Below are positions 1 to 5,855 of a stretch of DNA of 5,855 nucleotides, piece by piece. The stretch's first letter is position 1. Every line of letters starts with the position of its first letter. The notes under the pieces are model-generated. The model was given only the letters and a program-made list of their open reading frames with translations, was not told where the DNA came from and did not search any database. The stretch is taken from positions 1-5,855 of the forward strand of contig CALFHG010000244.1 in NCBI GenBank assembly GCA_937875805.1. Direction: 5' to 3'. The position numbers were made by a program, and so were the translations under genes. Origin of the DNA: an uncultured Nitrosopumilaceae archaeon (GTDB taxonomy: Archaea; Thermoproteota; Nitrososphaeria; Nitrososphaerales; Nitrosopumilaceae).

Positions 1-575
1 GGATCATCTAATAATTTTTCAAATATTTTTGATTTTTTAGCTTTGATTTTGTATTGTACTCCTTGAGAAATAGCATGTTCAAGTAAATCCAATGCTTCTT
101 CATGTTTGAACAACATTACAAAACTACAGGATTTATCAAATAAAACATCCCCATTATCAGGATAATCATTTAAAATTTGATTACAACATGCAATGGATTC
201 ATCAAAATTCCCCATTGAAAATAAAATTCGCTCTTTATGGTATAGTGCAATGTTATATTTTGAATTATTACCAAGGATACCATTACAAATGGATAATGCA
301 TCAACAAATTTTTCTTGTTTTCGGAATGAGGAGACTTTGTTAACTAGTAGTGAAAGATCATCTGGAGAACTCTCTAAAGCAGTATTATAGCACTTTATTG
401 CACCATCAAAATCTTTTAGTTTGCTGAGAGCATATCCCTTATTGTTAAGAGAACTTACATGGTCAGGATTTTCATCTAAAATTTTATCATAGTATGTAAT
501 TGCATCATGCAGTTTACCTTGTAAAAATAATCTATTGCCCTCATCTAAAATGGAGTTTGTTTTTGGATCATCCAT
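1..575 (-). CDS. TPR-repeat protein, C-terminal part cut by window edge
   Basis: The reading frame begins with ATG at 575-573 and stays open for 191 codons to the left edge, so the C-terminus is missing. The protein (MDDPKTNSIL...) is built of five back-to-back 34-residue tetratricopeptide repeats at about residues 7-40, 41-74, 75-108, 109-142 and 143-176. Each has the usual pattern of a small or aromatic residue in helix A, G/A near position 8, and a D/E-A-I/L helix B ending near a proline (for example ENPDHV, SSPDDL, DYPDNG). No signal peptide or membrane segment is visible, so it is probably a cytoplasmic protein-protein interaction scaffold. The start lies one base after the stop of the upstream oxidoreductase, which suggests co-transcription and translational coupling; a weak purine-rich AGGAT lies about 7-11 bases before the ATG. 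TPR family membership is clear, but the specific partner cannot be told from sequence. Confidence 0.85.
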   Translation of the reverse strand, partial: MDDPKTNSILDEGNRLFLQGKLHDAITYYDKILDENPDHVSSLNNKGYALSKLKDFDGAIKCYNTALESSPDDLSLLVNKVSSFRKQEKFVDALSICNGILGNNSKYNIALYHKERILFSMGNFDESIACCNQILNDYPDNGDVLFDKSCSFVMLFKHEEALDLLEHAISQGVQYKIKAKKSKIFEKLLDD

Positions 576-576
576 G

Positions 577-1653
577 TTAAGATCCTGGTTTGATTAGGAT
601 TTTTCCAAATAGTCCTTTACCTTTGAGCATTTTTGTATGTGCCTCTGCAGCATTTTCTAATGTATATACAGAATCAATTATAGATTTGATTTTACCTTGG
701 GACATCCAATACAGACCTTGTTCTAATTCAGCTCTAGTTCCTTGAGTAGAGCCTAAAATATTGATGCCTTTAAAGAAAATATGACGTAAATCAGTCTTGG
801 CATCATATCCTGTTGTTGCGCCAGTTGTTACAATGGTACCACCATAATTTAGCAATGTAAGTTCTTTATTCCAATGAGTGCCACCAATGTGTTCAAAGAT
901 AACATCAACACCAGGTACATCTCCTAAGGGTTTAGGAATTTTTTTAGCAATTGATCTTACTTCTTTATGCCAATCTTCTTTTCTATGATCTACAGCATAG
1001 TCAGCCCCAAGTTCTAATAATTTTTCTAATTTATCAGGACTGGCAGTAGCAATTACAGTACATCCAAAAAGTTTTGCAATTTGAATTCCATAAGTTCCAA
1101 TTCCTGAACTGCCACCCATTATCAAGACTATTTGTCCAGGTTGAATTTTTGCTCTACCAATTAACATATGCCATGAAGTTAGCAAAGTCATTGATGCAGC
1201 AGCGGCTTGATCATATGAAACGCCTTCTGGAATTTTTACAACATTAACTTCTGGAAGATGTGTAAATTCACAATAGCCTCCCCAAAGTGGACCGGTTTCA
1301 AAACCCCAGATGGTTCTTTCTCTACAATCAAATTCTCGACCATCAGTGCATACCTTACAAACTCTACAAGACATATTTCCATGTGAGACAACTCTGTCGC
1401 CAATTTTGATATTTTTAACATCACTGCCAATAGCTGTTACTTCACCGGCAGCATCAGTTCCAGAAATATGAGGTAATGGAATTGCCAATGGTTTACCCCT
1501 CATCCCCCAAATATCATCATAATTTAGAGCTGCAGTTTTCACTTTTATTATAATTTCATTAGATTTTGGTTTAGGTATTGGAATTTCTTTAATTTTTAAG
1601 ATTTTAGAAAAATCATCATCATCAGTATATTGATCATAAACTAGAGCTTTCAT
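577..1653 (-). CDS. Zinc-type MDR oxidoreductase (alcohol dehydrogenase / quinone reductase-like)
   Basis: This is a 358-residue medium-chain dehydrogenase/reductase, normal length for the family, expected to be a cytoplasmic NAD(P)H-dependent enzyme. The N-terminal GroES-like domain spans about residues 1-150. The Rossmann domain holds a glycine-rich motif, MGGSSGIGTYG, near 179-189. A structural zinc lobe is marked by C96, C99, C102 and C110 (C-x2-C-x2-C-x7-C). The catalytic zinc ligands of classical alcohol dehydrogenases are absent: the usual Cys is N44, and the GHE motif reads GTD at 65-67. This points to a quinone or enoyl reductase type of reaction rather than zinc-dependent alcohol oxidation. 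I chose the ATG at 1653 because family members start MKALVY-like; a TTG three codons upstream (1662) is possible but weaker. The gene faces csl4 across an 87-base divergent region and precedes the TPR gene by one base. Family is certain; substrate is not. Confidence 0.9.
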   Translation of the reverse strand: MKALVYDQYTDDDDFSKILKIKEIPIPKPKSNEIIIKVKTAALNYDDIWGMRGKPLAIPLPHISGTDAAGEVTAIGSDVKNIKIGDRVVSHGNMSCRVCKVCTDGREFDCRERTIWGFETGPLWGGYCEFTHLPEVNVVKIPEGVSYDQAAAASMTLLTSWHMLIGRAKIQPGQIVLIMGGSSGIGTYGIQIAKLFGCTVIATASPDKLEKLLELGADYAVDHRKEDWHKEVRSIAKKIPKPLGDVPGVDVIFEHIGGTHWNKELTLLNYGGTIVTTGATTGYDAKTDLRHIFFKGINILGSTQGTRAELEQGLYWMSQGKIKSIIDSVYTLENAAEAHTKMLKGKGLFGKILIKPGS

Positions 1654-1674
1654 GATTTTCAACTAATTTTTAAA

Positions 1675-1682
1675 GATATATG
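1675..1682 (-). promoter_or_regulatory. Putative TATA box of the MDR oxidoreductase
   Basis: On the minus strand this reads CATATATC, 22-29 bases before the ATG at 1653. That is the spacing expected for an archaeal TATA box driving a leaderless or near-leaderless transcript. No Shine-Dalgarno motif precedes the ATG, which fits. The region is AT-rich, so a chance match is possible. Confidence 0.35.
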
Positions 1683-1710
1683 ATTTATCAAGATCCGTTA
1701 AACCGCAAAC

Positions 1711-1720
1711 AATTATAATC
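1711..1720 (+). promoter_or_regulatory. Putative TATA box of the csl4-pheA operon
   Basis: AATTATAATC is centred about 26 bases before the csl4 ATG at 1741, matching archaeal TATA-to-start-site spacing if transcription begins at or next to the start codon. The bases just before the ATG (AAATTCTCAAT) contain no ribosome-binding motif, in line with a leaderless message. The call rests on position and composition only. Confidence 0.4.
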
Positions 1721-1740
1721 ATAAAAACAAAATTCTCAAT

Positions 1741-2292
1741 ATGTCTGAAAATGCAATATTTCCAGGAGACAAAATAGCATCTATTGAGGAATATGAGGCA
1801 GGCCATAACGCTTTTGACGATGGAGATATGGTTAGAGCAGCAACTATCGGAGAGAAAGACATTGACATGGAATCACGAACTGTAAATGTAAAACATCCAA
1901 AACTTTTGTCCATTCCTAAAGTTGGAGATATCATTATTGGAACAGTAGCTGCAGTTATGGGATCAATGATAGCAGTTTCAATTGATTACATTAATGGAAA
2001 ACCAACCACATCTAAAGTTGAATGTATTTGTGGAACACGAAATTTGAGAATAAGAAACGTTGCACTAGTTAATGACATAGTTACACTAAAAATTCTTAAT
2101 CATCTTAATGGCACTATTCATGCAGGAATTAGTGAACCAAATTTAGGAGTATTGTTTACAAAATGTAGAAAATGCGGTGGTAAAGTTATTCCGATGCGTG
2201 ATGCAATAAAATGTACAGACTGTGCATGGATTGATGAGAGAAAACTTTCTGCAAATTTTGGAAATAGTGACTTCGTAAATTTACGAACTTAA
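1741..2292 (+). CDS. csl4: Archaeal RNA exosome subunit Csl4
   Basis: Csl4 is one of the two alternative cap proteins of the archaeal exosome (the other is Rrp4). It sits on the Rrp41-Rrp42 ring and helps feed RNA to it for 3'-5' degradation or tailing, and in studied archaea it links the DnaG-like subunit to the core. The 183-residue protein has the family's layout: an N-terminal domain (about 1-58) starting with a PGDKIASIEEY-type segment, an S1 RNA-binding domain (about 60-133, beginning VGDIIIGTV), and a C-terminal zinc ribbon with C142-x2-C145 and C158-x2-C161. Length and all four cysteines are as expected. The gene is first in a two-gene operon, with pheA starting three bases after its stop. 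It has no Shine-Dalgarno sequence and a TATA-like box at the right distance. Confidence 0.93.
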   Translation: MSENAIFPGDKIASIEEYEAGHNAFDDGDMVRAATIGEKDIDMESRTVNVKHPKLLSIPKVGDIIIGTVAAVMGSMIAVSIDYINGKPTTSKVECICGTRNLRIRNVALVNDIVTLKILNHLNGTIHAGISEPNLGVLFTKCRKCGGKVIPMRDAIKCTDCAWIDERKLSANFGNSDFVNLRT

Positions 2293-2295
2293 GAA

Positions 2296-3111
2296 ATGAT
2301 TCATGTTTCGTTCCAGGGTGAACGGGGTGCATATAGTGAAGCTGCAGCAAGATCATTTTTTAATGAACAAATTGAAACTATACCTCAAACTACATTTGCA
2401 GAAGTATTAGAGAGTGCTTCTAGTGATAAAACACAATATGCTGTTTTACCAGTAGAGAATTCTTTGGAAGGAAGTGTTGGTGAAAGTTATGATTTGTTAT
2501 ATTCTACATCTCTAAATGCAACAGGTGAAATTTATCATAGAATTGAACATTGTTTGATTGGAACTGGCAATATTGATGAAATAGATACAGTATATTCACA
2601 TCCACAAGCTTTAGGTCAATGTAGAAAATTTATTGAAGAGCATCATATGAAAACAATTCCCGCATATGATACGGCAGGAAGTGTAAAGATGGTTAAAGAG
2701 ATAAACAAATTAAATTGTGCATGTATTGCCAGTAAAGATGCTGCAGAAATATACAAAATGCCAATCATTTTAGATAACATTGCAAATAATCTGAATAACT
2801 ACACAAGGTTTTTGATTCTATCAAAAGAAAATAATTCTGAAACAGGCAATGACAAAACATCAATAATCTTTTCAATAAAACATGAACCAGGCTCATTATA
2901 TAGAATAATAGAGAATTTTAACAAAAATAATGTCAATCTAACAAAAATTGAATCAAGACCTACCAAATCAAATACTTGGGAATATAATTTCTATGTAGAT
3001 TTTGAAGGACATCAAAATAATTCTAAAATTTTAGAAATGTTAAAGAAAATAAAACAAGAAACACTATTTATGAAAATTTTAGGTTCTTATCCTTCTGCAA
3101 AATTAAACTAA
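2296..3111 (+). CDS. pheA: Prephenate dehydratase with ACT regulatory domain
   Basis: The enzyme converts prephenate to phenylpyruvate with loss of water and CO2, the committed step of phenylalanine synthesis, in the cytoplasm. The 271-residue protein is a stand-alone dehydratase with no fused chorismate mutase. The catalytic domain (about 1-178) shows GERGAYSE at 8-15, PVENSLEGSV at 52-61, YSHPQAL at 100-106, DTAGS at 125-129 and the family's TRF motif at 170-172, whose Thr is the catalytic residue. The ACT domain (about 187-265) carries GSLY at 199-202 and ESRP at 219-222, the site where phenylalanine binds in feedback-inhibited relatives, so allosteric inhibition by phenylalanine is likely. 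The ATG at 2296 leaves a three-base gap after csl4 with no separate promoter or Shine-Dalgarno motif, implying co-transcription. The stop overlaps that of the convergent membrane-protein gene. Confidence 0.96.
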   Translation: MIHVSFQGERGAYSEAAARSFFNEQIETIPQTTFAEVLESASSDKTQYAVLPVENSLEGSVGESYDLLYSTSLNATGEIYHRIEHCLIGTGNIDEIDTVYSHPQALGQCRKFIEEHHMKTIPAYDTAGSVKMVKEINKLNCACIASKDAAEIYKMPIILDNIANNLNNYTRFLILSKENNSETGNDKTSIIFSIKHEPGSLYRIIENFNKNNVNLTKIESRPTKSNTWEYNFYVDFEGHQNNSKILEMLKKIKQETLFMKILGSYPSAKLN

Positions 3112-3575
3112 AATCCTTTAGGCTTTCTTAATGTAAAGCCCATACTAAATCCAATAATTACCATTCCAGAAGTAATCACCATAAGATCAAAAGTGAACCA
3201 AACTGGATCAGAGCTACGAATTAAAATTCCAGTAATTTCTAATTCAGATTCACCAGTGTTTTGGATTTGAACTCTTGTTTCACCATCAACCAAATGAGTC
3301 CAATCAATAGTGGTTTCTTTCTTATGAGAAGTTATTGGTATTTGTAATCCATCCCCAGGACTTTGTAGTTTCAAATCAAAGGTATCACCTATAATTTTCA
3401 TATGTTGCGGTGTAGAAGCAGGGGCAGGGATTGTATAAGACATTGAATCTCCAACGCCTACAACATAATCTTCATTTATTGTAATCATTCCAATATGTAA
3501 AAGTAAAGAATATCCTCCTATTGCAATAATTGCACTTCCAACTATCAATCCAATAATAGTTCTTTTAGAAAGCAT
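3108..3575 (-). CDS. Small membrane-anchored protein with two transmembrane helices, function unknown
   Basis: I do not recognise a named family for this 155-residue protein. It has a basic N-terminus (MLSKR), a hydrophobic helix at about residues 6-30, a mainly beta-like polar segment at about 31-125, a second hydrophobic helix at about 127-148, and a basic tail RKPKGF. By the positive-inside rule both ends lie in the cytoplasm and the roughly 95-residue middle segment faces outside. That segment includes a proline-rich stretch (TIPAPASTP) and no cysteines, so no disulfide is expected; no catalytic motif is visible. The first helix could alternatively be read as an uncleaved signal anchor. 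The ATG at 3575 is preceded by a TATA-like box and lies 35 bases after the guaB stop. Its own stop overlaps that of pheA. It could be a lineage-specific cell-envelope protein, but that is only a guess. Confidence 0.75.
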   Translation of the reverse strand: MLSKRTIIGLIVGSAIIAIGGYSLLLHIGMITINEDYVVGVGDSMSYTIPAPASTPQHMKIIGDTFDLKLQSPGDGLQIPITSHKKETTIDWTHLVDGETRVQIQNTGESELEITGILIRSSDPVWFTFDLMVITSGMVIIGFSMGFTLRKPKGF

Positions 3576-3597
3576 GATGAAATTACTATTAATACAG

Positions 3598-3606
3598 TTT
3601 AAAAAA
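3598..3606 (-). promoter_or_regulatory. Putative TATA box of the small membrane-protein gene
   Basis: The minus strand reads TTTTTTAAA, 23-31 bases before the ATG at 3575, consistent with a TATA box for a leaderless transcript. The same bases provide the T-run that could end guaB transcription. Confidence 0.35.
3601..3606 (-). terminator. Possible oligo-T terminator of guaB
   Basis: A run of six T on the minus strand begins eight bases after the first base of the guaB stop codon. Archaeal RNA polymerase often terminates at short T-runs without a hairpin. The run is short and shares bases with a candidate promoter, so support is modest. Confidence 0.3.
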
Positions 3607-3610
3607 TTAT

Positions 3611-5041
3611 CTACATCAAAGAAACGTCATGAGGCTGACTTTCTGCAAATCCTGCTCTTGACATTTTGATAAATTCTGCGTTTTCTTGCATTTGAGGTAT
3701 CGTATGAGCTCCACAATAACTCAATCCAGAGCGTACACCGCCAGTTAATTGTTTTAGAATATCAGTTACAGTTCCTTTGTATGGAACCATTGCTTCAACT
3801 CCTTCTGCAACATAGTCATTAAGATCATCATCAAGGGATATCAAGCCTGTTTCTTTAGATTTTCTTCCTATAGATGCGGCTAATGATGCCATACCTCGAT
3901 AAACTTTGAATCGTTTTCCATTTTTAGTTAAAACTGTACCAGGAGATTCATCAGTTCCACCAAGCATACTGCCAACCATAACCGTTGAAGCACCAGCAGC
4001 TAAAGCTTTGGTTGCATCACCTGAAGTTCTTGTTCCACCATCAGAAATTATTGGAATACCATGATCTTTACCAATTTTAGCACAATCCATTACTGCAGTT
4101 AACTGAGGAACACCTGAACCAGTAATTACTCTAGTAATACAAATTGAACCAGAACCAACACCAACCTTTACAGCATCTACACCTGCTTTAATCAAGTCTT
4201 CAGCTCCTTGAGCAGTTGCAACATTTCCTGCAATTAATTCACAATTTGGAAATGCTTTTTTGATATTCCTAACTGTACTAATTGCATTTTCACTATGTCC
4301 ATGAGCAATATCAACTACAAGAACATCTACTCCTGCATCTAAAAGAGATTCACTTCTTTCTAAAAAGTCACCTTTAACTCCAACTGCTGCACCAACTAGT
4401 GGTCTACCTTTCTTATCTTTAGATGCATTTGGAAAATTTGCATTATTTGTAATATCTTTACTTGTAATCAAACCTTTGATAATTCCTGAATCATCAACAA
4501 TAGGTAATTTTTCAATTCTGTGTTTATGTAAAATTTCTTTAGATTCATCCAAAGTAACTCCCATTTTTGCAGTAACCACATCCTTAGTCATCACATCTTC
4601 AATTTTACTAGATTTATTTGCAAATAACAAATCTCGTTCAGTTAGAATTCCTATTAATTTTGAATTAGAATCAACAACTAAGAGGCCTGAAATATCTTTA
4701 TCATGTGCATAATCTAAAGCATTTTCAATTGATTTGTCAGCAGATATGGAATAAGGATTTTCAATCATCACACTACCAGATCGTTTTACTTTTAGAACTT
4801 CATTTGCTTGCTCTTTTATTGTCAAAAATCTATGAATAATTCCAATTCCTCCAGCACGAGCCATTGTTCCAGCCATAAAAGATTCAGTAACAGTATCCAT
4901 ATTTGCACTTACAAAAGGAATGTTAATTGAGATATTTCGAGATAATTTTGTAGTTAGATCTGTCTGGCTTCTACTAGTAATATCTGAATATTTGGGTACA
5001 AGAAGAACGTCGTCAAATGTTAATCCTTCTTTAAATTCCAA
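3611..5041 (-). CDS. guaB: IMP dehydrogenase with tandem CBS domains
   Basis: The enzyme oxidises IMP to XMP with NAD+, the rate-limiting step toward GMP and GTP, in the cytoplasm. The 476-residue protein starts with the family signature [16 protein letters not shown]. The (beta/alpha)8 barrel is interrupted by two CBS domains at about residues 92-145 and 151-204, which commonly bind adenine or guanine nucleotides as a regulatory module. Barrel motifs include the NAD-site DIAHGHS (244-250), [10 protein letters not shown] (272-281), the active-site loop GSGSICITR with C301 as the thioimidate-forming cysteine, SDGG (333-336) and YRGM (381-384). DIAHGHS rather than DVANGYS, and SL rather than SE after YRGM, favour IMP dehydrogenase over GMP reductase. 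The mobile flap (about 385-423) lacks the usual Arg-Tyr dyad, and the C-terminus stops at HDVSLM, without the TKE-PNY tail common in bacteria. The gene lies 45 bases downstream of the folP-like gene. Confidence 0.95.
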   Translation of the reverse strand: MEFKEGLTFDDVLLVPKYSDITSRSQTDLTTKLSRNISINIPFVSANMDTVTESFMAGTMARAGGIGIIHRFLTIKEQANEVLKVKRSGSVMIENPYSISADKSIENALDYAHDKDISGLLVVDSNSKLIGILTERDLLFANKSSKIEDVMTKDVVTAKMGVTLDESKEILHKHRIEKLPIVDDSGIIKGLITSKDITNNANFPNASKDKKGRPLVGAAVGVKGDFLERSESLLDAGVDVLVVDIAHGHSENAISTVRNIKKAFPNCELIAGNVATAQGAEDLIKAGVDAVKVGVGSGSICITRVITGSGVPQLTAVMDCAKIGKDHGIPIISDGGTRTSGDATKALAAGASTVMVGSMLGGTDESPGTVLTKNGKRFKVYRGMASLAASIGRKSKETGLISLDDDLNDYVAEGVEAMVPYKGTVTDILKQLTGGVRSGLSYCGAHTIPQMQENAEFIKMSRAGFAESQPHDVSLM

Positions 5042-5060
5042 TGAAACCTTGTTAAGAAAG

Positions 5061-5070
5061 TAAAATATTG
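5061..5070 (-). promoter_or_regulatory. Putative TATA box of guaB
   Basis: The minus strand reads CAATATTTTA, 20-29 bases before the guaB ATG at 5041, within the 45-base gap after the folP-like stop. It would allow guaB to be transcribed separately from the folP-like gene. A purine-rich AAGG sits 5-8 bases before the ATG and might also serve as a weak ribosome-binding site. AT-richness limits confidence. Confidence 0.3.
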
Positions 5071-5086
5071 ATTATAAGCCTTTGTG

Positions 5087-5855
5087 TTATTTTGATAATT
5101 TAGAAGCGATCGTTACTGCATCTTTAGTTGCCTCTACATTGTGAGTGCGAATAATATCAGCTCCATTCATAACAGAAATAGTTTCTGCAGCAACTGAGCC
5201 AAATAATCGATCATTTGTATTTTCTTTTCCTAAAATTTTTCCTATGAATGATTTGTTTGAAGCAGAAATCATAATAGGGAAATTCTGTTTTATAGAATTT
5301 AGATTTTTTAATATAGATAGATCTCGTTCTAGCCAATCAGATTTGATTTTTGTAAAAAATGGGCCTTTACCAGTTTTTCTAAAAAATCCAATAGCAGGAT
5401 CTAATACAATTTTTTCAAAAGGAATATGAGACTGTTTTGCTATTTTTAAGCTATCTTTTAGCAGTCTTTTAGTTTGAGTTACTGGATTACCAATGACAAC
5501 TTTTTGATCATATGCACATAAAATCAGTGAAGGAGTAAATTCTGAAATAACATTTTGCATTTTTTTATCATATTTTAATCCGGAAATATCATTGATTATT
5601 TCAACTCCATATTCTAAAGCATCTTTTGCAACTTTTGCTCTACATGTATCAACTGATATCGGTAAATTTGTAAAATTTTGAATTATTTTAATTGCATTTA
5701 GAATTCTTTTTGATTCAGTTTGTTCTGAAATTAGTGTGGAAAGGTATGGCGCCGTAGACATGCCTCCAACATCTATAAAATCTGCACCTTGATCTTCCAT
5801 TAATTTAGCAGTATTTTTTATGAGAATTTTACTAGTATTAACAGACTTTTTGTGA
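5087..5855 (-). CDS. folP: Dihydropteroate synthase-family protein, N-terminus cut by window edge
   Basis: The frame is open to the right edge. It ends at TAA 5089-5087 and gives 255 visible residues; roughly 25-30 N-terminal residues are missing judging from bacterial DHPS. Classical DHPS joins 6-hydroxymethyl-dihydropterin diphosphate to p-aminobenzoate. In archaea that make methanopterin-type cofactors, a homologue is thought to use a ribofuranosyl-aminobenzene phosphate instead. Conserved barrel motifs are IDVGGMSTAPY (5776-5744), SVDT (5656-5645), INDISG (5596-5579), DPAIGF (5401-5384), SNKSFIG (5260-5240) and RTHNV (5149-5135). Several differ from bacterial DHPS: STRP is STAP, SRKS is SNKS, and the HMKG loop is replaced by a segment around LILCAYDQ. 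An internal ATG at 5800 is not the likely start because the homologous helix (SKILIKNTAKL) continues upstream of it. The symbol is by family; the true acceptor substrate is uncertain. Confidence 0.85.
   Translation of the reverse strand, partial: HKKSVNTSKILIKNTAKLMEDQGADFIDVGGMSTAPYLSTLISEQTESKRILNAIKIIQNFTNLPISVDTCRAKVAKDALEYGVEIINDISGLKYDKKMQNVISEFTPSLILCAYDQKVVIGNPVTQTKRLLKDSLKIAKQSHIPFEKIVLDPAIGFFRKTGKGPFFTKIKSDWLERDLSILKNLNSIKQNFPIMISASNKSFIGKILGKENTNDRLFGSVAAETISVMNGADIIRTHNVEATKDAVTIASKLSK

Noticed and set aside
193..390. Plus-strand open frame of 65 codons
   Set aside because: It lies wholly antisense to the TPR gene, whose 34-residue repeat periodicity shows the minus strand is coding. 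The plus-strand product has no recognisable features.
1236..1430. Minus-strand open frame of 64 codons inside the oxidoreductase
   Set aside because: It is an alternative frame within the structural-zinc region of a well-supported gene.
1654..1662. TTG start giving three extra residues (MKI) on the oxidoreductase
   Set aside because: The ATG at 1653 gives the typical MKALVY-type family N-terminus, and a TATA-like box sits at the right distance for it.
1719..1934. Minus-strand open frame opposite the start of csl4
   Set aside because: It covers conserved Csl4 N-terminal coding sequence on the other strand and would occupy the csl4 promoter; no family features.
4476..4712. Plus-strand open frame of 78 codons
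   Set aside because: It is antisense to the CBS-domain region of guaB; composition looks like a shadow of the coding strand.
3611..5041. GMP reductase instead of IMP dehydrogenase
   Set aside because: The protein has DIAHGHS instead of DVANGYS, lacks the SSE catalytic glutamate after the YRGM motif, and has CBS domains and a long flap. GuaB1-type GMP reductases with CBS domains keep this option slightly open.
5145..5429. Plus-strand open frame of 94 codons
   Set aside because: It is antisense to conserved motifs of the DHPS-family gene, with no protein features of its own.
5798..5800. ATG as the true start of the DHPS-family gene
   Set aside because: The frame continues open upstream with a helix expected in DHPS before the GGxST motif, so the gene is cut by the window rather than starting here.
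1..5855. CRISPR arrays, insertion sequences, integrases, tRNA or rRNA genes, defence or toxin genes
   Set aside because: No spaced direct repeats, terminal inverted repeats, transposase motifs, cloverleaf-like sequences or relevant protein families were seen on either strand.

Overview
The window is an AT-rich, gene-dense stretch of archaeal chromosome. It carries a Csl4-type RNA exosome subunit with a C-terminal zinc ribbon, which occurs in archaea and eukaryotes but not bacteria. Intergenic gaps are very short, TATA-like boxes sit about 26 bases before several start codons, and Shine-Dalgarno sequences are mostly absent. Codon use, AT bias and protein style best match an ammonia-oxidising Nitrososphaerota (Thaumarchaeota), Nitrosopumilus-like. 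That placement is an inference from sequence style, not a database match.

Layout from left to right. A minus-strand pair comes first: a five-repeat TPR protein cut by the left edge (1-575), and immediately upstream of it a zinc-type MDR oxidoreductase (577-1653). An 87-base divergent promoter region (1654-1740) separates this pair from a plus-strand operon of csl4 (1741-2292) and pheA, prephenate dehydratase (2296-3111). The pheA stop overlaps the stop of a convergent minus-strand gene for a small two-helix membrane protein (3108-3575). Upstream of that, also on the minus strand, lie guaB, IMP dehydrogenase (3611-5041), and a divergent dihydropteroate synthase-family gene cut by the right edge (5087-5855).

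How the genes relate. GuaB makes XMP on the way to GTP, and GTP is the precursor of the pterin ring that a DHPS-family enzyme joins to a p-aminobenzoate derivative. The folP-like/guaB neighbourhood is therefore metabolically coherent. Csl4 (RNA decay) and PheA (phenylalanine synthesis) share an apparent transcript but no obvious pathway. The oxidoreductase and TPR protein are one base apart and probably co-transcribed; their substrate and partner are unknown.

No mobile element, CRISPR array, tRNA, rRNA or defence cassette was seen. This looks like core chromosome, and I found no convincing undescribed system. The points most worth a second look are within the enzymes: an IMP dehydrogenase whose flap lacks the usual Arg-Tyr dyad, a DHPS homologue with altered substrate-binding motifs, and an MDR enzyme that keeps the structural zinc cysteines but lacks the catalytic zinc ligands.
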